Positions 24,731-32,468 of a DNA stretch of 34,238 bases are shown here, piece by piece. The DNA comes from Candidatus Gastranaerophilales bacterium (GTDB lineage: Bacteria > Cyanobacteriota > Vampirovibrionia > Gastranaerophilales > Gastranaerophilaceae), in assembly GCA_947625345.1 (NCBI GenBank), contig CANQNX010000009.1:1-34238 (forward strand). The letters are read 5' to 3'. Both the position numbers and the translations under genes were made by a program. The notes beneath the pieces are model-generated. The model saw nothing but the letters and a program-made list of their open reading frames with translations, was not told the origin of the DNA and made no database searches. How positions within the stretch are numbered: the stretch's first letter is position 1; each line of letters opens with the position of its first letter.

Positions 24731-25043
24731 TCATAATTGCCTTTTTTATAACCTCCTCGTATATTTTATCTCTTAAAATTTTTATTATTTCTCTGTTATC
24801 AATGTTTAAAGGCAGCTTTAATAATATTGAAGCTTTTATTTTCTTATAATTTTTATAATCATTTATTGACCAATATAAAGCAGAAACTGTTATTAAAACA
24901 GTTTCTTTTGTGAATAACCTGTCTAATATAATCTTACTTCCATTTCTTTCTAATTTTATAATGTAGGATTCGGCATTAGCTATCTCTTTATACTTTTTTA
25001 ACTTAAACAGCTTTTTTATTATTTCTTTTTCACTATTTTCCAT
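24723..25043 (-). CDS. Hypothetical small basic protein
   Basis: A 106-residue, lysine-rich protein with no recognised family. It has alternating charged helices ([20 protein letters not shown]), a short hydrophobic strand region ([11 protein letters not shown]) at about 48-58 and a basic C-terminus. There is no signal peptide or clear membrane helix. It begins three bases after the stop of the 101-residue gene, so the two form an operon. The gene ends inside the smpB promoter. Confidence 0.6.
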   Translation of the reverse strand: MENSEKEIIKKLFKLKKYKEIANAESYIIKLERNGSKIILDRLFTKETVLITVSALYWSINDYKNYKKIKASILLKLPLNIDNREIIKILRDKIYEEVIKKAIMML

Positions 25044-25046
25044 AAA

Positions 25047-25352
25047 TCAAAATTTATTATTTTCAAATCTTTTTAATTTTCTGTAGTAATAATCTACTTT
25101 ATTATCTATGACAATTTTACATATTCTTAATTCGGCTTTTTCAAAATAAGGTATATCTTTGATTCCAGTTGTTATTTCATAATCTTTGTATATTTTTATC
25201 AAAACATCCTTAATAATGTATATTTTTACGTTTTCAGAAACAAATAAATCCTCTATTATATCTTTAATTATCCTAAACATTTTAAAATCAGGGCATTTTT
25301 TTAAATACACTTTCTTCTGAGGCAGTGTAATCCCCGGTTCATTGTTTACCAT
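25047..25352 (-). CDS. Hypothetical small protein divergent from an XRE regulator
   Basis: A 101-residue protein of unknown function, rich in Lys, Ile and Tyr, with strand and helix alternation and no membrane segment. AAGGAG lies nine bases before the ATG. It is the first gene of a two-gene unit transcribed away from the XRE regulator at 25550; the 197-base gap between them is packed with ATGTAA/TTACAT half-sites, so that regulator is the likely controller of this unit. The pair could be a small regulated module such as a toxin-antitoxin or stress unit, but nothing in the sequences proves it. Confidence 0.6.
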   Translation of the reverse strand: MVNNEPGITLPQKKVYLKKCPDFKMFRIIKDIIEDLFVSENVKIYIIKDVLIKIYKDYEITTGIKDIPYFEKAELRICKIVIDNKVDYYYRKLKRFENNKF

Positions 25353-25417
25353 ACTTTCCGACTCCTTGTAGAATTGTAACTTATTAGCTTATATATCACT
25401 AAAATTAATGCAATAAT

Positions 25418-25528
25418 ATGTAATATGTAGTATAATATTATTGGTTATTATTACATTATATTACATTTATTGGTTTTATCTTACTATATCATGTAAAAAA
25501 TATCAATATTTATTACATAATAATGTAA
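25418..25528. promoter_or_regulatory. Array of ATGTAA/TTACAT operator half-sites
   Basis: The 197-base divergent gap holds ATGTAA at 25418, 25491 and 25523 and TTACAT at 25451, 25461 and 25513. Two TTACAT copies are exactly 10 bp apart. TTACATAATAATGTAA at 25513-25528 is a perfect 6-4-6 palindrome, and 25491-25518 forms 12-bp arms with one mismatch around TCAA. This looks like a cooperative operator region for the XRE regulator at 25550. Confidence 0.55.
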
Positions 25529-25549
25529 CAAAAATTAAGCGAAACTATT

Positions 25550-25969
25550 ATGAGTATTGGGAAAAGAATAAAAGAATTAAAAGCTGCTTTGCATTTGACA
25601 TCAGCAGAAATGGCAAATAAATTAAATATTCCTGTAAGAACTATAGGAAGTTATGAACGTGATGAAGTCCCTCCGGGATCTAAATTTTTAAATCAATTAA
25701 TTGAAATATTATATGTAAACGTTAATTGGCTGCTTACAGGAAAAGGTAATATGTTCATATCCGAAAAAGAAAGTTTGGATTTAAATTATATTGCGAAACT
25801 TCAGGAAAGACTTCATTTATCTAAAGATGAAGTAATGGGAATAATTGAAATTCTTGATTCCGATGCGAGCAGAGAAATGGTGATGAAATTTCTTGAAATA
25901 AAAAACGGAAATAAAGATGCACTTGAAAGTTTGATATATAACCTTCAAGGAATTAAAGCTATATTATAA
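25550..25969 (+). CDS. XRE-family transcriptional regulator, CI-like
   Basis: A 139-residue regulator. The N-terminal Xre helix-turn-helix covers about residues 5-65 (GKRIKELKAALHLTSAEMANKLNIPVRTIGSYERDE gives helices 1-4), followed by VNVNWLLTGKGNMF, a segment common in phage-repressor-like regulators. The C-terminal helical half (about 82-139) may mediate dimerisation. No peptidase motif for autocleavage is seen. No clear Shine-Dalgarno precedes the ATG. The dense half-site array directly upstream suggests autoregulation and control of the divergent pair of small genes. No integrase or other phage gene is nearby, so a prophage origin is not supported. Confidence 0.85.
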   Translation: MSIGKRIKELKAALHLTSAEMANKLNIPVRTIGSYERDEVPPGSKFLNQLIEILYVNVNWLLTGKGNMFISEKESLDLNYIAKLQERLHLSKDEVMGIIEILDSDASREMVMKFLEIKNGNKDALESLIYNLQGIKAIL

Positions 25970-28264
25970 TTAATCCGAATCAACAGGTTCTTTTAAAATA
26001 GCATTTATTGCATCTTTTGCATTTTGTTTTAATTCTTCAGATACACAAGGCAGTATTGTAATTTGCCTTAAAACATCAACTGTTCTTTTGAATACTCTAA
26101 CTATGTCACCTTCGGAGGAATCAATTTGTTTTGCTATATCCTCCCACGGAGTATCTTGTACCCACTGTTCAATTAAGGGTGAATAATATGAATTTATATA
26201 CATTTCAGTATTAATATCATAATCACGTTGAAGTATTGCAATATTTTTTCTTATTTCTTTTATCTTATTTAAAGCTTTTCTTGAGTTTATACTTATTGGC
26301 TGATTAGGATAAACATCCCCTCTTAAATCTTCCGTAACCAATGCACAAATAACGGATGCCAATTCATAAGGTAATAAGTTATCCAACACGCCTTTTAAAA
26401 TGATTTCGGAAAGAAAAAGCTCATTTTCCGCCCTAATCATTGAACAAATTACTCCTGTTTCAGTCGGAGATGCGTTTTTAATATACCCCATTTTTTCTAA
26501 GATTTCTTTATGAGCTATAAATTTTTCCCAATATATATCTTTTTGTTTTTCTATATTTTTTGTAATTTCTTTATATTTTTTTTCATATCTGTTTATAATT
26601 TCAATATTTTTAATATGTTTTTTATAACTGCGGCAGATTTCGCACTTATATTTTTCCATATTTTCTCTAATTTCTCTTGTTTTATTGGTATATTCAACGA
26701 CCTCGGGTGCTTCCTTATTCCCTTTTTGTTTTGCCTGTTTTTGGAGTGTTTTTGTCAATTTTCTATACACAATAAACTTATCTTTTAATTTGTTAAACTC
26801 AATGAAATCATCATTAGTCAGTCCGAACGGGCATTTTTCACTGCGCAATTTAGCAAGAGTTTGTTCACAATTTATCTGTTGAATAATTACGGGCTTGAGT
26901 CTGTCGTTGGAAGAAAAATATCCAAAACTTTTTAGAATTAATTCTTTTGCCTGTTCAAGCTCCAAATTTTGCAGCAAATTAAGCACCATGGAATAACTCG
27001 GGGAAAATCTGCTTTCTAAGGGATTAGAAGAACTTTTTACAAGTTCTGCCACTTCCTCGGGAGATTGAAACTGAGTTCCCATTACGACAACATAGCCTAT
27101 CTTATCCATACCCCTTCTGCCTGCTCTTCCCGACATTTGAAGAAATTCATTTGCGCTGAGCATTCGATGCCCTGAGTCAGTTCTTTTACTTATGGCTGAT
27201 ATAACTGTTGTTCTTGCCGGCATATTGATACCTGCAGCTAAAGTTTCCGTTGCAAATACAACTTTTATTAATCCTTTTTGAAATAATCTTTCGACAAGCA
27301 ATTTCCATGCCGGCAATAAACCTGCGTGGTGAGAAGCTACGCCGTTATACAAATATTCAAGATTTTTATTATTTTCAAGATAATTATACTCTTTTAAAAA
27401 TTCGTTTACTTCCGTTCTTATTTGTTTTGCTTCATCCGGAGTAATAAGATTTATTTGTGAACATTTTTCCATATTTTCATCACATTTTTTACGGGAAAAA
27501 GTAAAAAATATTGCAGGAAGCATATCTTTTTTATGCAAAACATTTATGACATCTTTGACATTATTTCTTTTTTTAGCCTGACGGGAATACATATTAACTT
27601 TTTTCTCAGGTCTGATTTTTTTATTTAATCTTCCCTCGGGAGTTAAAAGAGGTAATATTTCAAACGGTTTTGACGAGTCAAAATAAAAATATCTCAAAGG
27701 AACGGGTCTAAAATCGGTATAAACAAGTTCGGTACCGGAATGAACGGTATTTATCCAATCACAAAGCTGTGAAGAATTGGCAATTGTGGCGCTAAGTGCT
27801 ATTATCTGCACGTTAGAAGGACAATATATAATACTTTCCTCCCAAACCGTGCCTCTTTGTTCATCATTCATATAATGAACTTCATCAAGAACAACATATT
27901 TAACGTCCTTCATCGTATCCTTTGTATTACCGAAATTGGTATTATAAAGCATATTTCTGAATACTTCCGTTGTCATGACAACTATAGGTGCATCCCGATT
28001 AATTGAAGTATCTCCGGTCAACAGTCCTACATTACCTTCCCCGTACTTTTTACCGAAATCATAAAATTTCTGATTTGAAAGTGCCTTTAAAGGGGTTGTA
28101 TAAAAAAGCCTTGTATTTTCCTCTAATGCTCTATGTATAGCGTGTTCAGCTATACAAGTTTTACCCGCACCGGTCGGTGCACAAACAACTATACTCTTTG
28201 ATTTATCTATATAATCAAAAGCTTCTTTTTGAAATTCATCAGGTTCAAAATCAAATTTATACAA
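25970..28264 (-). CDS. Ski2-like DEVH-box RNA helicase
   Basis: A superfamily-2 helicase of 764 residues related to Ski2/Mtr4 and to cyanobacterial and actinobacterial (HelY-like) members. Motif I APTGAGKT is at 29-36, motif II DEVH at 127-130, motif III SAT at 158-160, and motif VI QMSGRAGRRG at 376-385; HHAGLLPAW and FATETLAAGINMPA are typical of the family. A C-terminal region of about 300 residues with a KCEIC cysteine pair follows, likely the helical part including a DSHCT-like portion. It probably unwinds RNA for degradation or processing. The start must be TTG at 28264: an in-frame stop of the preceding gene lies one codon upstream, and no ATG occurs before motif I. Confidence 0.88.
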   Translation of the reverse strand: MYKFDFEPDEFQKEAFDYIDKSKSIVVCAPTGAGKTCIAEHAIHRALEENTRLFYTTPLKALSNQKFYDFGKKYGEGNVGLLTGDTSINRDAPIVVMTTEVFRNMLYNTNFGNTKDTMKDVKYVVLDEVHYMNDEQRGTVWEESIIYCPSNVQIIALSATIANSSQLCDWINTVHSGTELVYTDFRPVPLRYFYFDSSKPFEILPLLTPEGRLNKKIRPEKKVNMYSRQAKKRNNVKDVINVLHKKDMLPAIFFTFSRKKCDENMEKCSQINLITPDEAKQIRTEVNEFLKEYNYLENNKNLEYLYNGVASHHAGLLPAWKLLVERLFQKGLIKVVFATETLAAGINMPARTTVISAISKRTDSGHRMLSANEFLQMSGRAGRRGMDKIGYVVVMGTQFQSPEEVAELVKSSSNPLESRFSPSYSMVLNLLQNLELEQAKELILKSFGYFSSNDRLKPVIIQQINCEQTLAKLRSEKCPFGLTNDDFIEFNKLKDKFIVYRKLTKTLQKQAKQKGNKEAPEVVEYTNKTREIRENMEKYKCEICRSYKKHIKNIEIINRYEKKYKEITKNIEKQKDIYWEKFIAHKEILEKMGYIKNASPTETGVICSMIRAENELFLSEIILKGVLDNLLPYELASVICALVTEDLRGDVYPNQPISINSRKALNKIKEIRKNIAILQRDYDINTEMYINSYYSPLIEQWVQDTPWEDIAKQIDSSEGDIVRVFKRTVDVLRQITILPCVSEELKQNAKDAINAILKEPVDSD

Positions 28265-28267
28265 TTT

Positions 28268-29314
28268 TTACACCATACTCATACAATGCTTATTATCGTA
28301 ATCTATCCTGCCTATAAGTTTATTCAGGCGTTTTGCGACATCTTTAAACATAGGGATACTTAAACTTTGTGCCCCGTCTGATGAAGCATTTTCAGGATCG
28401 TGATGTACTTCCATCATAACTCCGTGTGCACCTACTATTAATCCTGCTTTTGCCATAGGTTCAATTAAATATCTTCTTCCCGTTCCGTGGCTCGGGTCAA
28501 CTATAACAGGCAGATGAGAATATTTCTTTATTACGGGTATTGCAGTTATATCAAGAGTATTTCTTGTTGCGGTGTTATCTACACCTTTTATACCTCTTTC
28601 GCATAAAATAACTTTATCATTGCCGTTATACATTATATGCTCTGCAGCAAGTAAAAATTCTCTTATTGTTGCAGCAGGTCCTCTTTTTAATATTACGGGT
28701 TTATCACATTTACCCACTGCTTTTAAAAGTTTAAAATTTTGCATATTTCTTGCACCGATTTGAATAACATCCGCATAACTGCAAACTAAATCCAAATCAA
28801 GAGTATCCATTAATTCCGTAACAACGAGTAAACCCGTTTTTTCTCTCGCTATAGCAAGGTATTCAAGTGCTTTTTCTTCAAGTCCTTGGAAGTCATAAGG
28901 AGAAGTTCTCGGTTTAAAAGCACCGCCTCTTAAAAAATGACATCCCATTTCTTTTGCGGCATCCGCAACCCTCAATAATCCGTCTAAATCTTTTTCAACA
29001 CAACACGGACCTACCATTAATACGGGTTTTTCATTGCCTCCTATTCGAACTCCGTTTGAAAATTCTATAACGGTATCTTCCTGCTTACCTTCTCTTGAAG
29101 CAAGTTTGTAAGGTTCTTGTATAAGTTTTACGCTTCTAACCCCGTCATAAGATTGAAATGCATGAGGTTCTATTAATCTTTTATCACCGATTGCGGCAAT
29201 TACGGTCATTACATCCCCATGATTGAGTACTGTTTTAAATCCTTTATTATGCAGCGCTTTTACGACTGTTTCAATTTGGTTTTGTGTCGCTTGAGGCTCC
29301 ATTATTATTATCAT
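28268..29314 (-). CDS. aroF: 3-deoxy-7-phosphoheptulonate synthase, type I-beta
   Basis: Catalyses the first step of the shikimate pathway, joining phosphoenolpyruvate and erythrose 4-phosphate. An N-terminal ferredoxin-like regulatory domain (about 1-75) precedes the TIM barrel, as in the Thermotoga-type I-beta enzymes. The barrel shows VGPCCVE (usually GPCSVE, here Ser is Cys), [28 protein letters not shown] and [11 protein letters not shown]. The 348-residue length is normal. AGAGGG precedes the ATG. It feeds the same aromatic pathway as pheA at the left end. Its stop is in the same frame as the helicase that follows. Confidence 0.95.
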   Translation of the reverse strand: MIIIMEPQATQNQIETVVKALHNKGFKTVLNHGDVMTVIAAIGDKRLIEPHAFQSYDGVRSVKLIQEPYKLASREGKQEDTVIEFSNGVRIGGNEKPVLMVGPCCVEKDLDGLLRVADAAKEMGCHFLRGGAFKPRTSPYDFQGLEEKALEYLAIAREKTGLLVVTELMDTLDLDLVCSYADVIQIGARNMQNFKLLKAVGKCDKPVILKRGPAATIREFLLAAEHIMYNGNDKVILCERGIKGVDNTATRNTLDITAIPVIKKYSHLPVIVDPSHGTGRRYLIEPMAKAGLIVGAHGVMMEVHHDPENASSDGAQSLSIPMFKDVAKRLNKLIGRIDYDNKHCMSMV

Positions 29315-29327
29315 TTTTCCCTCTTTT

Positions 29328-30344
29328 CTATACCGTTATTTTTTCTTTATCTGATGTATTCTCTTTTTCAATTATATTATTATAAACAGAATTATTAATC
29401 ATTTCGTTTGATACTATAACTGAATTTTTTAAGGTTATACCGTCTTTAATTATTATATTATCCCATAAAATAGAATCAGTGATTGTTACATTTTTTCCTA
29501 TTTTACAATTATTACCTATTACACAATTACCGGTTAATGAAGTGGTTTTTTCCAATATAGTATTTTGACCTATTACAGCTTTTCCGTTTACGGTTTTTAC
29601 CGAAAACGGACTAAAACATTTAATTTTACCCTCAAGGGCATCTTGGTTAGATCTAATATACTGCTCAATCGAACCTATATCAGACCAATATCCTTCATGT
29701 TCATATGTATTGATTTTTATTCCGTTTGAAATTATGTAAGGAAAGACATTTTTAGCAAAATCATAAAAAGTATTTTCAGGAATATAATCAAAAATTTTAT
29801 AATTAAATATATAAATACCCGTATTAGCCAAATTAGATTTAGCATTCTTCATCTCGGGTTTTTCCTGAAAGCTTTCAACATAACCGTTTTCATCGGTAAC
29901 AATAATACCGTATTTACAAACGTCCTGTAATGAAACTTTTTTTGTAACTATAGTTATAATTGAACCTGATTTCTTGTGTGATTCATAAGCTTCTTTTACA
30001 TTAACATCAGTTAAACCGTCACCTGACATAACCAAAAAATCATTATCTTTATCAAAAAAGAATTGACATTTTTTAACTCCGCCTGCCGTTCCGGAAAGTT
30101 CTTTTTCCTTTAAAAAGTTTAAATTTACGGGAAATTTGCTTCTTTCATAATGATTTTTTATTTCTTCACTTTTGTAAAAAGTATTTGCAATAATTTCTTT
30201 AATTCCCATTAAATACAGATGATTTATTAAAATATCCATAGCAGGAACATTAGCAACAGGCACAAGAGGTTTGGGCAAAACTTTAGATAAATGTTCAAGT
30301 CTTGAACCGACACCTGCAGCCATTATCATTGCTTTTGTTAACAT
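29328..30344 (-). CDS. Sugar-nucleotide pyrophosphorylase with beta-helix domain
   Basis: A nucleotidyltransferase that makes an NDP-sugar from a sugar 1-phosphate. The N-terminal Rossmann-like domain begins AMIMAAGVGSRLEHLSKVLPKPLVPV (nucleotide-binding G-x-G-x-R plus the PKPL motif), with VMSGDGLTD and ESFQEKP further on. From about residue 245 hexapeptide-repeat sequence (AVIGQNTILEKT, CVIGNNCKIGKNVTI) forms a left-handed beta-helix. At 338 residues it resembles mannose-1-phosphate guanylyltransferase or glucose-1-phosphate enzymes; the sugar cannot be settled. AGGAGA precedes the ATG. The phosphohexomutase at 1985 could supply its substrate. Confidence 0.87.
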   Translation of the reverse strand: MLTKAMIMAAGVGSRLEHLSKVLPKPLVPVANVPAMDILINHLYLMGIKEIIANTFYKSEEIKNHYERSKFPVNLNFLKEKELSGTAGGVKKCQFFFDKDNDFLVMSGDGLTDVNVKEAYESHKKSGSIITIVTKKVSLQDVCKYGIIVTDENGYVESFQEKPEMKNAKSNLANTGIYIFNYKIFDYIPENTFYDFAKNVFPYIISNGIKINTYEHEGYWSDIGSIEQYIRSNQDALEGKIKCFSPFSVKTVNGKAVIGQNTILEKTTSLTGNCVIGNNCKIGKNVTITDSILWDNIIIKDGITLKNSVIVSNEMINNSVYNNIIEKENTSDKEKITV

Positions 30345-30365
30345 ACTCTTCTCTCCTGCCTCTTT

Positions 30366-31727
30366 TTAAAAGGGAAATCTTGAACCTAAATTCTTAGGTA
30401 TTTTAATTTTACCTTTTTTTACTTTCTGTTTTATATCAGAAAATCCTTTCATCATTTTTCTCATTTGGTCAAATTGAGAAATTATCTGATTGACTTCGTG
30501 TAATGGAATTCCGCTGCCTAAAGATATTCTGCGTTTTCTTGAAGTATTTATAATTGAAGGATTTGCTCTTTCTTTTGGTGTCATGCTTGATATAAAAGAT
30601 TCTATTCTTTTTAATTGTTTTTCGCCCTCAGATGCAATAGTTTCTTTTGCATCTTTGTTTAACCCCGGAATCGGAAGCATTCCTAAAATATTATCAATAG
30701 AACCAAACATTTTCATTTGTTTTTGCATATTTAAAAAATCATTATATGAAAACTCGGCTTTTTCCATTTTCTTTTGGAACTCTTTTGCCTTTTCCTCATC
30801 AAAAACCTCTTGCGCTTTTTCAACAAGAGAAACGATATCACCCATTCCTAAGATTCTGTCTGCAATTCTTGAAGGATGAAAATCAGACAAAGCCTCTAAT
30901 TTTTCACCCATACTTGTTAATTTAACAGGTTTATTTACGGAATAAACAACACTTAATGCAGCTCCGCCTCTTGAATCACCATCCAATTTTGTTAAAATGA
31001 CACCTGTAATATCAAGTTGTGCATTAAAGTTTTCAGCAACACCTACTGCGTGCTGTCCTACCATGGAATCAATGACCAAAAGCTTTTCCTGAGGTTTAAA
31101 AGCCCTATCAATCAATATTAATTCCGCCATCATATTATCATCTATTTCAAGACGACCGGCAGTGTCTATTATGATAACATTATTTCCGTTAGTTTTTGCA
31201 TATTCTATAGAATCTGATACTATTTTTTGTACATTATTACAATTTTCAAGACTAAAAACCGGAGTTTGAATTTGTTCACCCAAAGTTTTTAACTGTGTTA
31301 TCGCAGCTGGTCTATATACATCCGCAGCTACCAACAAAGGATTTTTTCCCTCTTTTTTAAGCTTCATAGCTAACTTGGCGGCTGACGTTGTTTTACCTGA
31401 ACCTTGCAACCCCAGCATCATTATAATCGAAGGGTGAGCATCTAAATTTAACGGCGAATTTTCATTCCCCAATATATTTACTAACTCATCATGTACTATT
31501 TTAACAAGCTGCTGCGAAGGATTAACCCCTTTTAATACTTCCTCTCCCATTGCCTTTTCTTTTACGGATGTCATAAAAATTTTAACTACTTTTAAACTTA
31601 CATCCGCATCTAAAAGTGCGCGTCTAATTTCTCTGAGCGCCTCAGCCATATTTTCTTCGGTTAATGAACTATTACCCGATGTCTTTTTTATTATTTCATG
31701 TAATTTTTCAGATAAGTTATCAAACAT
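30366..31727 (-). CDS. ffh: Signal recognition particle GTPase
   Basis: The SRP54-type protein that recognises signal sequences and, with its RNA and FtsY, delivers ribosomes to the translocon. The N domain (about 1-95) precedes the G domain with G1 GLQGSGKT at 106-113, VAADVYRPAA, DTAGR at 188-192 and TKLDGDSRGG. The methionine-rich M domain has MQKQMKMFG, GMLPIPG, RRISLGSG and FDQMRKMMKGF. The length of 453 residues is normal. No Shine-Dalgarno is visible. A TAAAAT hexamer ends nine bases before the ATG, so the leader, if this is the promoter, would be only a couple of bases. Confidence 0.97.
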   Translation of the reverse strand: MFDNLSEKLHEIIKKTSGNSSLTEENMAEALREIRRALLDADVSLKVVKIFMTSVKEKAMGEEVLKGVNPSQQLVKIVHDELVNILGNENSPLNLDAHPSIIMMLGLQGSGKTTSAAKLAMKLKKEGKNPLLVAADVYRPAAITQLKTLGEQIQTPVFSLENCNNVQKIVSDSIEYAKTNGNNVIIIDTAGRLEIDDNMMAELILIDRAFKPQEKLLVIDSMVGQHAVGVAENFNAQLDITGVILTKLDGDSRGGAALSVVYSVNKPVKLTSMGEKLEALSDFHPSRIADRILGMGDIVSLVEKAQEVFDEEKAKEFQKKMEKAEFSYNDFLNMQKQMKMFGSIDNILGMLPIPGLNKDAKETIASEGEKQLKRIESFISSMTPKERANPSIINTSRKRRISLGSGIPLHEVNQIISQFDQMRKMMKGFSDIKQKVKKGKIKIPKNLGSRFPF

Positions 31728-31805
31728 AACAATTAGATTTTACTATAAATACTCACCTAAAAACCTTACTGTTACAAAATTGTTTCAGTTCGTTAAGCAT
31801 TTCTT

Positions 31806-32024
31806 CTAACTATCAAGTTTCTCTTCCAATTTTTCAAACTTCATTTTTAAATCATCTAACTGACTTCTTACAATATCATATATATTTTCTAAATCAGCTT
31901 TATTTGACTCTATATCTTTATAGATTATTGCATCTAAAATCTTAACTACCGTATCTAATTTACTTAAAGATAACATAACATCAGTTCTTAGAAGCGTTAA
32001 TTCATCTTCTTCATAATTTTCCAT
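31806..32024 (-). CDS. Small acidic coiled-coil protein
   Basis: A 72-residue protein that I do not recognise. The C-terminal half (about 40-72) is strongly amphipathic with heptads of Leu/Ile and charged residues and ends DLKMKFEKLEEKLDS, so a short coiled coil is likely. The N-terminus is acidic. AAGGAA about eight bases before the ATG supports the start. It sits upstream of ffh with 78 bases between, and divergent from an XRE regulator. The regulatory gap between the two contains the palindromes at 32044-32058 and 32119-32134. Confidence 0.65.
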   Translation of the reverse strand: MENYEEDELTLLRTDVMLSLSKLDTVVKILDAIIYKDIESNKADLENIYDIVRSQLDDLKMKFEKLEEKLDS

Positions 32025-32043
32025 ATTTTTTTCCTTAATTTGT

Positions 32044-32058
32044 TTGGTTAAATACCAA
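32044..32058. promoter_or_regulatory. Small inverted repeat upstream of the coiled-coil gene
   Basis: TTGGT and ACCAA arms around TAAAT, a perfect 5-bp inverted repeat just before the coiled-coil gene. It may be an operator or a hairpin in the leader. No further support. Confidence 0.25.
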
Positions 32059-32118
32059 CGTGGGAACTTTTTTTAATTTTACAAATAAGTTTAATAAATA
32101 TCAAGACCGTACAAATAC

Positions 32119-32134
32119 GAGAACGAATGTTCTC
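32119..32134. promoter_or_regulatory. GAAC-N4-GTTC palindrome before an XRE gene
   Basis: GAGAACGAATGTTCTC has perfect 6-bp arms and a GAAT spacer. The core GAAC-GAAT-GTTC fits the Gram-positive-type LexA box pattern (GAACRNRYGTTC). It overlaps the expected -35 of the TAAAAT at 32146-32151. It may instead be the operator of the XRE protein itself; the two cannot be told apart here. Confidence 0.5.
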
Positions 32135-32145
32135 ATTTTAGAACT

Positions 32146-32151
32146 TAAAAT
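32146..32151 (+). promoter_or_regulatory. -10 hexamer of the small XRE gene (leaderless candidate)
   Basis: TAAAAT ends six bases before the ATG at 32158, with no Shine-Dalgarno between. The palindrome at 32119-32134 lies over its -35 area, so a protein bound there would block it. Confidence 0.45.
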
Positions 32152-32157
32152 ATTAAA

Positions 32158-32430
32158 ATGCAAGAAGATTTTGAAATACAAAAACAAAAATTAAGAAATG
32201 CCGTATCAAAAGCGGTTAAAAGATTAAGACTTAGTCAAAATAAATCAATAAGCGGTATTTCCGCCGAAATAATGATGACTAAATCCTTGTGGGCAGATCT
32301 TGAAAAAGGTAAAAAAGACCCTCAATTGTCTACTGTTTGGAGAATAGCAGAAGCTCTAAATATTCCAATTGAAAAATTTATTTCAGAAATTAAAAAAGAA
32401 TTGGATTCCGATTTTACACTGATTGATTAA
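32158..32430 (+). CDS. Small XRE-family regulator
   Basis: A 90-residue protein made mostly of one Xre helix-turn-helix domain, at about 15-75, with the pattern ISGISAEIMMTKSLWADLEKGKKDPQLSTVWRIAEALNI; the recognition helix lies in SLWADLEKGK. A short charged tail ends DSDFTLID. It is likely a DNA-binding regulator that controls itself and possibly the divergent coiled-coil gene. The start at 32158 has no Shine-Dalgarno but has a fitting -10 for leaderless initiation. There is no sign of a toxin partner of HipA or HigB type nearby. Confidence 0.82.
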   Translation: MQEDFEIQKQKLRNAVSKAVKRLRLSQNKSISGISAEIMMTKSLWADLEKGKKDPQLSTVWRIAEALNIPIEKFISEIKKELDSDFTLID

Positions 32431-32447
32431 CCCTTGATATTTAATTT

Positions 32448-32453
32448 TATAAT
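32448..32453 (+). promoter_or_regulatory. -10 element of the pseudouridine synthase gene
   Basis: TATAAT lies just before the gene. The start would be near 32460, with a leader of about nine bases to the ATG at 32469 and no Shine-Dalgarno. TTGATA is eight bases upstream, similar to the short spacing seen at 10343 and 23267. Confidence 0.4.
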
Positions 32454-32468
32454 TTGTATCATAAAGAA

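Noticed and set aside
25550-25969. XRE regulator as a prophage remnant
   Set aside because: No integrase, attachment repeats, structural or lysis genes are near; all neighbours are housekeeping genes.
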